A stretch of DNA of 64,000 nucleotides, taken from NCBI GenBank assembly GCA_910577845.1, contig CAJTNA010000007.1, forward strand, positions 5,227-69,226, read 5' to 3'. Below are positions 18,032 to 24,337 of the stretch, piece by piece. Origin of the DNA: an uncultured Christensenella sp. (GTDB lineage Bacteria; Bacillota; Clostridia; Christensenellales; UBA3700). The notes under the pieces are model-generated. The model saw only the letters and a program-made list of their open reading frames with translations, was not told the DNA's origin and searched no databases. Each line of letters begins with the position of its first letter. Position 1 is the first letter of the stretch. The position numbers were made by a program, and so were the translations under genes.

Positions 18032-18967
18032 ATGGATATAAATAGTTTATTAAATAAAAATTTGCAAGAGCTTTGCAGTATTGCTGATAAAGTGCGTAAG
18101 GATAATGTCGGTGATATTATTCATATTAGAGCGTTGTTGGAAATATCAAATATCTGTTATAGAAATTGTGCCTATTGTGGGTTAAATATTGCTAACAATC
18201 ATCTTGAAAGATATGCTATGAATACAAACGAAATAGAAACTCTTGGTAAGCGTGCTTGTGATATTGGATATAAAACAATAGTTTTGCAGTCTGGTGAAAG
18301 TAAGCATTACAATATTAATGAGCTTGCAGATTGTGTGGTAAAGTTAAGTGAATATGGCTTGACTGTTACATTAAGTTTAGGCGAGCTTGATTATAAACAA
18401 TTGCAACTACTAAAAAGTGCTGGTGCAAAAAGATATTTGTTGAAGTTTGAAACGGCAGATAAGACTTTATATGAAAAGTTGCATAATGGGTATACTCTTG
18501 ATAACAGACTTGAATGTTTGCAAGCAATTAGAGAACTTGGGTATGAACTTGGTAGTGGCTTTTTGGTGGGACTTCCAAATGAAAATGACGAAAGTATTGT
18601 TAAAAATTTGCAATTAATACAAAAGTTAAGATGTGATATGGTTGGAATTGGTGTGTTTATTCCTCATAAGTATACACCGCTTGCAGATTTGCCTTGTGGA
18701 GATACAGAGCTTACAAAAAAATGTGTTGCGATAACTAGAATTTTACTACCAAATTGCAATATTCCTATTACAACATCACTAGGTGAGTTTGGGGATAAGT
18801 ATCAAATGTTTAATGGTGGTGCCAATGTTATTATGCAAAACATAACGCCACATAATCTTGCAAAAAATTATCAAATTTATCCAAAGAAATTAGAATTGAT
18901 GGAGTTTGAAAGTGCAAGGAAACAGCTTGAAAGTGATATTGTTAAAATGTGTAAAAAGCCATTATAA
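18032..18967 (+). CDS. hydE: [FeFe]-hydrogenase maturation radical SAM enzyme HydE
   Basis: A 311-residue radical SAM protein. I use ATG 18032, with AAAGG as ribosome-binding site; a TTG 12 bases upstream is in frame. The cluster motif CYRNCAYC (C-x3-C-x2-C) is near residue 45, followed by LQSGESKHYN, LSLGELDY, LKFETAD and GSGFLVGLP, all characteristic of HydE. It helps build the 2Fe subcluster of the hydrogenase H-cluster. At 311 residues it is a little shorter than many HydE. hydG and hydF follow in the same direction. Confidence 0.92.
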   Translation: MDINSLLNKNLQELCSIADKVRKDNVGDIIHIRALLEISNICYRNCAYCGLNIANNHLERYAMNTNEIETLGKRACDIGYKTIVLQSGESKHYNINELADCVVKLSEYGLTVTLSLGELDYKQLQLLKSAGAKRYLLKFETADKTLYEKLHNGYTLDNRLECLQAIRELGYELGSGFLVGLPNENDESIVKNLQLIQKLRCDMVGIGVFIPHKYTPLADLPCGDTELTKKCVAITRILLPNCNIPITTSLGEFGDKYQMFNGGANVIMQNITPHNLAKNYQIYPKKLELMEFESARKQLESDIVKMCKKPL

Positions 18968-19001
18968 GTTAATTTGAATATTATCAAATGAAGGAGTTGC
19001 T

Positions 19002-20417
19002 ATGTACAATACAAAAAGTAGCATTGCAGAAGAATTTATAGCTGATAGTGAAATTAAGGAAAGTCTTGAATTCGCAAATGCGAACGCACAAAACACACAA
19101 TATTTGAATGATATTCTTGTTAAGGCAAGTAAATATGAAGGTCTAACACATCGTGAAGCAATAACGCTGTTAGAGTGTGAGGATAAGCAAATTATTAATA
19201 AAGTATTTAAACTAGCAAAGGAAATTAAACAGAAATTCTATGGTAATAGGATTGTTATGTTCGCACCTTTGTATTTGTCTAATTACTGCGTAAATAGTTG
19301 CTTATATTGTCCATATCATATAAAAAACAAATGCATACCACGTAAAAAATTGCAAGGCGAAAGTTTGGAAAGAGAGGTAATTGCTCTGCAAAATATGGGA
19401 CATAAAAGACTTGCCATTGAAGCAGGGGAACACCCTACTATTAATCCGATTGAGTATATATTAGATTGTATTAATACTATTTATTCAATTAATCATAAAA
19501 ATGGTGCAATTAGGCGAGTTAATGTAAATATAGCTGCCACAAGTGTTGAAAACTATAGAAAACTTAAAGATGCTAAAATTGGAACATATATTTTGTTTCA
19601 AGAAACTTATCATAAAGAAAATTATAAAAGATTGCACCCTCACGGACCTAAAAGTGATTATGCTTATCATACTGAGGCAATGGATAGAGCTATGACAGGT
19701 GGTATTGATGATGTGGGGATAGGTGTATTGTTTGGACTAGATAATTACAAGTATGATTTTGTTGGTTTACTTATGCATAAGGAGCATTTGGAAGCTAGCT
19801 TTGGTGTTGGACCGCATACCATTAGTTTGCCACGTATCCGCCCCGCAGATGATATTGACACAAATGATTTTGATAATGGATTAAGTGACGATATGTTTGA
19901 AAAGTTAGTAGCAGTGCTTAGAATTGCAGTTCCATATACTGGTTTGATTATATCTACTAGAGAGGATATAAAAGTTCGTGAAAGATTATTAAAAGTAGGT
20001 GTTACGCAACTAAGTGGCGGTTCAAAAACAAGTGTTGGTGGATATTCTGAAAATGAGGAATGTGGAGATAGCAGTCAATTTGAAATTGCGGACAACAGAA
20101 CCCTTGATGAGGTAGTTTGTTGGTTGCTTAAGCTTGGATATATCCCTAGTTTTTGCACTGCTTGTTACAGAGAGGGGCGTACTGGTGATAGATTTATGCG
20201 ACTTGTTAAAAGTGGTGCGATTGCAAATGTTTGTCAACCAAATGCTTTGCTTACACTGGCTGAGTACTTATATGACTATGCAAGTGAGCAAACAAAAGAA
20301 GTTGGCTTTGGAAAGATTGAAAATGAAATACATAACATTTCAAGTGATAAAGTTAAAGATATTGTAAGAGCTAATTTAAAAAGTATTGAAATTGGCTCAA
20401 GGGACTTTAGATTGTAA
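19002..20417 (+). CDS. hydG: [FeFe]-hydrogenase maturation radical SAM tyrosine lyase HydG
   Basis: A 471-residue protein, the usual HydG length. It cleaves tyrosine to give CO and CN- ligands for the H-cluster. The radical SAM motif CVNSCLYC is near residue 99. The C-terminal auxiliary-cluster region CTACYREGRTGDRFM is complete, and HPHGPKSDYAYHTEAMDRA and GVGPHTISLPRIRPA are family landmarks. AAGGAG precedes the ATG. It lies between hydE and hydF in a compact group that looks like one operon. Confidence 0.95.
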   Translation: MYNTKSSIAEEFIADSEIKESLEFANANAQNTQYLNDILVKASKYEGLTHREAITLLECEDKQIINKVFKLAKEIKQKFYGNRIVMFAPLYLSNYCVNSCLYCPYHIKNKCIPRKKLQGESLEREVIALQNMGHKRLAIEAGEHPTINPIEYILDCINTIYSINHKNGAIRRVNVNIAATSVENYRKLKDAKIGTYILFQETYHKENYKRLHPHGPKSDYAYHTEAMDRAMTGGIDDVGIGVLFGLDNYKYDFVGLLMHKEHLEASFGVGPHTISLPRIRPADDIDTNDFDNGLSDDMFEKLVAVLRIAVPYTGLIISTREDIKVRERLLKVGVTQLSGGSKTSVGGYSENEECGDSSQFEIADNRTLDEVVCWLLKLGYIPSFCTACYREGRTGDRFMRLVKSGAIANVCQPNALLTLAEYLYDYASEQTKEVGFGKIENEIHNISSDKVKDIVRANLKSIEIGSRDFRL

Positions 20418-20458
20418 TTAGCCCCGATTTTTGATAGGTAATTTGGTGAATTTGTGTT

Positions 20459-21589
20459 ATGAATAAAATTGTTATTGGTGTTTTTGGTAAGATAAATAGT
20501 GGTAAATCTACTTTAGTCAATAGCTTGGCTAGGGAAAATATTTCTATTGTGTCAAATGTAAAAGGTTCAACATCTGATAGCATTTTTAAAATGACGGAAA
20601 TTAAAGGTATTGGTAAAGTTCAACTTGTAGACACTGCTGGCTTTGACGATAATAGCGAACTTGCAAACGAACGGCTTTTCAAAGTCAATCAAGTTTTTGA
20701 CATTTGTGATATTGCTATACTTGTATGTGGTAAGATTGTTGATGATATAGAACAAGCTTGGATAAATAAATGTGAAAGCAGTGGTAAAAAATTCATTATA
20801 TGTCATAATATTTTTGATTGTGATAGTGTAGCATATAATGAAAATGAATTTGTTGTTAATGTAGCCGATTTATCACATATTGATTTTTTGGTTGATAAAA
20901 TAAAAAATATTGTGGGAGTTATATCAAGTAATTTACTTGATGGTTTGATAAAAAATGGTCAAACAATTTTATTATGTGTTCCACAAGATGAGGAAGCCCC
21001 AACAGATAGATTGATTTTGCCACAATCTGTTGTTATTAAGGAAATTATTCAAAAAGGCAGTACTGCAATAGCAACAGATAATGATAATTTTGCTGATGCA
21101 TTTGTTAAGTACAAAGATGATTTAAGTCTAGTAATAACTGATTCCAGCGTTTTTGAAATGGTTTATAGCATTGTTGGACATTGCATACCAATAACTAGTT
21201 TTTCAGTTTTGTTTGCAAAGCGAAATGGTGACATTAAAACTTTTGTTAATGGTGCTAATAGTTTGGAAAAGTTACAAAATGGTGATAAAGTACTTATTAT
21301 GGAAGCTTGTAGTCATACTTTGTCACATAAAGATATAGGAAGTGTGTTAATCCCTAATTTAATAAAAAAGTATACTGGAAAGGAAATTATTTTTGAAATT
21401 TTAAGAGGTAAGGACGTACCTGTAAATTGGAATGATTATAAATTGGTTGTTCATTGTGGCGGTTGCGTGCAAAATAGGGAATTTATGATGTCCCGCATTA
21501 ATAGCAGTAAAAAATACAAAGTGCCAATTACTAATTATGGAATCCTCATTGCAAAAATTAATGGCATTTTGGACAAAATCGTTTATTGA
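20459..21589 (+). CDS. hydF: [FeFe]-hydrogenase maturation GTPase/scaffold HydF
   Basis: A 376-residue protein. The N-terminal GTPase has the P-loop GKINSGKSTLVNSL near residue 10, a DTAGFDD switch II and a G4-like NIFD segment. A dimerisation domain follows. The C-terminal cluster-binding domain carries EACSHT and HCGGC, which together give the three Cys ligands known for HydF. It receives the 2Fe subcluster from HydE/HydG and passes it to HydA. It is the last gene of the group and a terminator follows. No hydA is in the window. Confidence 0.94.
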   Translation: MNKIVIGVFGKINSGKSTLVNSLARENISIVSNVKGSTSDSIFKMTEIKGIGKVQLVDTAGFDDNSELANERLFKVNQVFDICDIAILVCGKIVDDIEQAWINKCESSGKKFIICHNIFDCDSVAYNENEFVVNVADLSHIDFLVDKIKNIVGVISSNLLDGLIKNGQTILLCVPQDEEAPTDRLILPQSVVIKEIIQKGSTAIATDNDNFADAFVKYKDDLSLVITDSSVFEMVYSIVGHCIPITSFSVLFAKRNGDIKTFVNGANSLEKLQNGDKVLIMEACSHTLSHKDIGSVLIPNLIKKYTGKEIIFEILRGKDVPVNWNDYKLVVHCGGCVQNREFMMSRINSSKKYKVPITNYGILIAKINGILDKIVY

Positions 21590-21635
21590 TTTTTGCATTG
21601 TAGCATTTATATTTTTTATATAAATATCCATTCTA

Positions 21636-21664
21636 CCCACAAAATTTTATTTGTGGGAATTTTT
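21636..21664 (+). terminator. Terminator after hydF
   Basis: An 8-bp stem CCCACAAA (21636-21643) pairs with TTTGTGGG (21650-21657) around a 6-base loop and is followed by AATTTTT. It ends the trmB/hydEGF group. Confidence 0.8.
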
Positions 21665-21863
21665 ATATATAGTGCTAAGATTTTTAGTGGCTGGTACAAA
21701 ACAAAAAGCAATACTATTTTATACTTTTAATAAGAAAATATTTGTAACTCAATTCTATTGCAAAATTAATAAAAAAATAACAATAAACAAATTTTTTTTG
21801 TTAAATTTTACTTTATTCGCAATTTTTAGAATTTTTCTAAAATTTAATTCTTACTATGTAAGG

Positions 21864-21892
21864 TTGACTATTTTATTAAAATAAGTTATAAT
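21864..21892 (+). promoter_or_regulatory. Promoter of the 591-residue membrane protein gene
   Basis: TTGACT (21864-21869) and TATAAT (21887-21892) are 17 bp apart. The start would fall near 21899, 37 bases before the ATG, with AAGGAG in the leader. The remaining 200 bases between the hydF terminator and this promoter hold only AT-rich sequence. Confidence 0.75.
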
Positions 21893-21935
21893 GATAAAGT
21901 TATAATTAACGATTATATATAATAAGGAGAATATT

Positions 21936-23711
21936 ATGGCAAATATAAATAACAATGGTGAGCAAAATAATCGTGGTCATCGCAAAGTTATTAACCCTCT
22001 TGAGGGGATTTTTGGCAAGTTGTCAAAAATGAAATTTCAAACAGCAATGATTATTTTAGGCGTATTCACTGCCTTTTTAATATTTTGGCAAATTTATTTT
22101 AGTTTGATATCTTTTTCAATTTACAATATTGGACTTAGAGCGTTTATTATAATTTTGCTTTTATTATGGTCTATTCCTTTTGCAGTGTTCTTTATGCGTA
22201 ACACTAAAAACGGATATACTAAAAAAGATGCGTTTATGAAAGTTCATTGGGGTTGGAAAATTCCAGCTGGGATTGCTCTTGTTTTAACTCTTGTATGCAT
22301 TTGTATGGCAATTTTCACTACGCCAATGTTTATGGCTAAGTCATATAATCAAATGATTAGTGTGGAAACAAAGTCGGGTACTGCTGAAGAACCTTTTAAA
22401 GAATTTACTGAAGAAGTTGATGACTTTTATGACGGCGATATGAAAGTTGCAATTATTGATAAATATTTTGCAGATTTACTTGGTGAGAAAGTTTTAGGTA
22501 CTAGCAGTGGTGGTTATGCCAGTCAGTTTGAGGTTAATGACTATACTTTAATCAACTACAAAAATAGTTTGTACTGGGTTGGTGCATTAGAGCCTAAAGG
22601 CTTTTTCCAATGGACATCTTCTGCAAAAGAGGGTGGTTCACCAGGGTATGTTTTGGTTGATGCTACACAAGCAGAATCTAATGCAAGGGCGGACCTTATA
22701 ACTACTCATAAATTAAAGTACACTCCAGGTGCTTATTTATGGCACGATGCGGAAAGAAAAATGTATTTTTCAAATATGGGTGCTTTGCGTGAGAATGAAC
22801 TTGGCTTTGAGCTAGATGATGATGGTGTTCCATATTACACTCAAGTAATTTATAAAAAGAAATTTGGTATTACAAGTGGTGATGAGGCAACTGGTTTGCT
22901 TGTTATGAATGCTACAACTGGTGAGTGCAAAAGCTATGCTTTAGATAAAGTACCAGAATGGATTGATAATGTGCAATCACACAATATGATACTTAAACAA
23001 TTAAATTATTGGGGTGAGTATTCAAAAGGATACTTTAATACTTGGTTCGCAAAAGAGGAAGTTAATAATACTACTGCTGGTTACAACTATGTTTACAATA
23101 ATGATAGATTTTATATCACAACTGGTATAACTGCAAAGTCTGGTGATAATGCTATTGTTGGTATGGTATTGTCAGACTTAAGAACTAAGAAAACTACAAT
23201 GTATAATATGGTTGGTGCGACAGAGCAAGCTGCAATGAAATCTGCTCAAGGTATTCAAGAGGTAGCAGCAGCTGGTTATAAGGCATCGTTCCCAGCATTA
23301 ATAAATTTCCAAGGTGTACCTACTTTCTATATGGCTCTAAAGGATTCTGCAGGTAATATAAAAATGTATGCTTTTGTTAATGTACAAGACTATACTAGTA
23401 AACTTGCAGCGGGCAATACTCCAGATGAGGCAAAAGCAAAATATGCTGAAACTATTAAAGGTGATATAATTGATAAGCCAGTTGTTCCAAGTGGTGAAGA
23501 AAAGATTGGTACTTATATAAGAGAATTGGAATATGATGGTACAACATCTATGTATATTAAAGTTGAGGATAAATACTATATCGTATCAGCTAAAATTGCT
23601 GGAGCTGAAAAATGGTTGAGTGTGAAAATGCAAGAAGGTGACAATGTTAAAGTTAGAATTAATAATGGCAGAGTAACTGAAGTATTGGATGTAAAATTTG
23701 CAATTAGCTGA
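21936..23711 (+). CDS. Membrane-anchored protein of unknown function
   Basis: A 591-residue protein I cannot assign. Three hydrophobic segments lie near residues 36-60, 63-87 and 108-130. About 460 soluble residues follow, with many aromatic residues, including LYWVGALEPKGFFQW and PGYVLVDAT. These segments resemble large uncharacterised proteins in other Firmicutes, but I know no function for them. The N-terminus is Asn-rich and has no signal peptide. AAGGAG precedes the ATG and the gene has its own promoter. It stands alone, so neighbours give no clue to its role. Confidence 0.75.
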   Translation: MANINNNGEQNNRGHRKVINPLEGIFGKLSKMKFQTAMIILGVFTAFLIFWQIYFSLISFSIYNIGLRAFIIILLLLWSIPFAVFFMRNTKNGYTKKDAFMKVHWGWKIPAGIALVLTLVCICMAIFTTPMFMAKSYNQMISVETKSGTAEEPFKEFTEEVDDFYDGDMKVAIIDKYFADLLGEKVLGTSSGGYASQFEVNDYTLINYKNSLYWVGALEPKGFFQWTSSAKEGGSPGYVLVDATQAESNARADLITTHKLKYTPGAYLWHDAERKMYFSNMGALRENELGFELDDDGVPYYTQVIYKKKFGITSGDEATGLLVMNATTGECKSYALDKVPEWIDNVQSHNMILKQLNYWGEYSKGYFNTWFAKEEVNNTTAGYNYVYNNDRFYITTGITAKSGDNAIVGMVLSDLRTKKTTMYNMVGATEQAAMKSAQGIQEVAAAGYKASFPALINFQGVPTFYMALKDSAGNIKMYAFVNVQDYTSKLAAGNTPDEAKAKYAETIKGDIIDKPVVPSGEEKIGTYIRELEYDGTTSMYIKVEDKYYIVSAKIAGAEKWLSVKMQEGDNVKVRINNGRVTEVLDVKFAIS

Positions 23712-23999
23712 CATTATATCAAAGTTAATAAAAACTTGCATTTAATATTGGAAATTCTTTAGTTTTTTTAATAAAAGTTGTTTTGTTGGAGCTTTTATAA
23801 GCGTACGTAAAACTTTTTGCAACAACTGAACTTACTGAAAGCAAAAATACTCGCATTGTTGTTGTTTTGTGATAATAATTTAAAATATTATTAAATTAAA
23901 ATTTATACTTTATATTTTTCATTTGTGATATTGTTGAAAATTGGTTTTAGAAAACAAGTCAGTTTTTGGCTTAAACAGAATAAAAATAATAGTTTACAT
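23712..23999. other. Intergenic stretch with a weak stem
   Basis: AT-rich spacer downstream of the membrane protein gene. AGTTGTT near 23777 can pair with AACAACT near 23820, enclosing GCTTTTATAAGC, so a small structured RNA is conceivable. No ORF is seen. Confidence 0.3.
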
Positions 24000-24124
24000 C
24001 AACACCCTAAAAGTAAAAAGTTTGGGGTGTTGAGTTTTTTGTAAAGTCATAAATATGCAAAAAGTCGAATTTTTAAAAATACCCACCGAAAATCGGGGGT
24101 ATTTTTGAGTTAATTAGCTAAATT
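24000..24124. repeat. Two-hairpin dispersed repeat, copy A
   Basis: Hairpin 1 pairs 24000-24011 with 24021-24032 (12 bp, one G-U) and is followed by TTTTTT, a good terminator for the plus strand. A linker containing GTAAAGTCATAA and AAAAAGTCGAA leads to hairpin 2, whose stem pairs 24075-24084 with 24097-24106 plus an inner CCG/CGG. The 92 nt from 24033 to 24124 recur at 63909-64000 with about 4 differences. Hairpin 2 has A-run and T-run flanks and can terminate both ways, including any leftward transcript from the promoter at 24207. Confidence 0.85.
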
Positions 24125-24138
24125 TTGTAAATTAAGGG

Positions 24139-24167
24139 TACATAGAATACATATATCTATGTACATA
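24139..24167 (+). repeat. Left arm of a 29-nt perfect inverted repeat (putative inversion site)
   Basis: All 29 bases are the exact reverse complement of 24286-24314. Within the arm, GTACATAGA (24138-24146) and TCTATGTAC (24156-24164) form a 9-bp dyad around the asymmetric 9-base centre ATACATATA. That shape resembles a tyrosine-recombinase core site: two binding arms and a crossover spacer. Confidence 0.8.
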
Positions 24168-24285
24168 TTATATGAATATTATCTTATTAAATATATACAT
24201 TTGTCAAGTATAAGATAAACAATTTGTAAAATGATAACATTAAATTAACTTTAGCTTTACAAAAACATAGCCGAATAGCCTATTT
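24168..24285. promoter_or_regulatory. Putative invertible promoter segment (118 bp), currently facing away from the gene
   Basis: The segment between the inverted arms is AT-rich and non-coding. Its best promoter is on the minus strand: TTGACA (24207-24202), 18-bp spacer, GATAAT (24183-24178), with a start near 24170. It reads leftward into copy A of the hairpin repeat, not into the gene at 24338. On the plus strand I find only weak matches. Inversion across the arms would place the start near 24283, about 55 bases before the surface-protein ATG. Inversion itself is inferred from structure. Confidence 0.65.
24178..24207 (-). promoter_or_regulatory. Near-consensus promoter inside the invertible segment
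   Basis: Perfect -35 TTGACA and 5/6 -10 GATAAT with an 18-bp spacer, read on the minus strand. No gene lies downstream in this orientation before the bidirectional hairpin at 24075-24106. Confidence 0.65.
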
Positions 24286-24314
24286 TATGTACATAGATAT
24301 ATGTATTCTATGTA
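24286..24314 (-). repeat. Right arm of the 29-nt perfect inverted repeat
   Basis: Exact reverse complement of 24139-24167. It ends 9 bases before the AGGAGG (24324-24329) of the surface-protein gene, so the ribosome-binding site and coding frame stay outside the segment whichever way it faces. Confidence 0.8.
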
Positions 24315-24337
24315 TCTAAAAATAGGAGGTTTTTGCT

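Noticed and set aside
21651..21884. 77-residue ORF in the hydF/membrane-protein gap
   Set aside because: It has Phe/Lys/Ile-only composition in an AT-rich spacer, no ribosome-binding site, overlaps the hydF terminator and spans the promoter at 21864.
24139..24314. Inverted arms as ends of a MITE or small IS
   Set aside because: No transposase and no clear target-site duplication outside the arms (bases next to the arms differ). The internal dyad and the location at a surface-gene start fit an inversion switch better.
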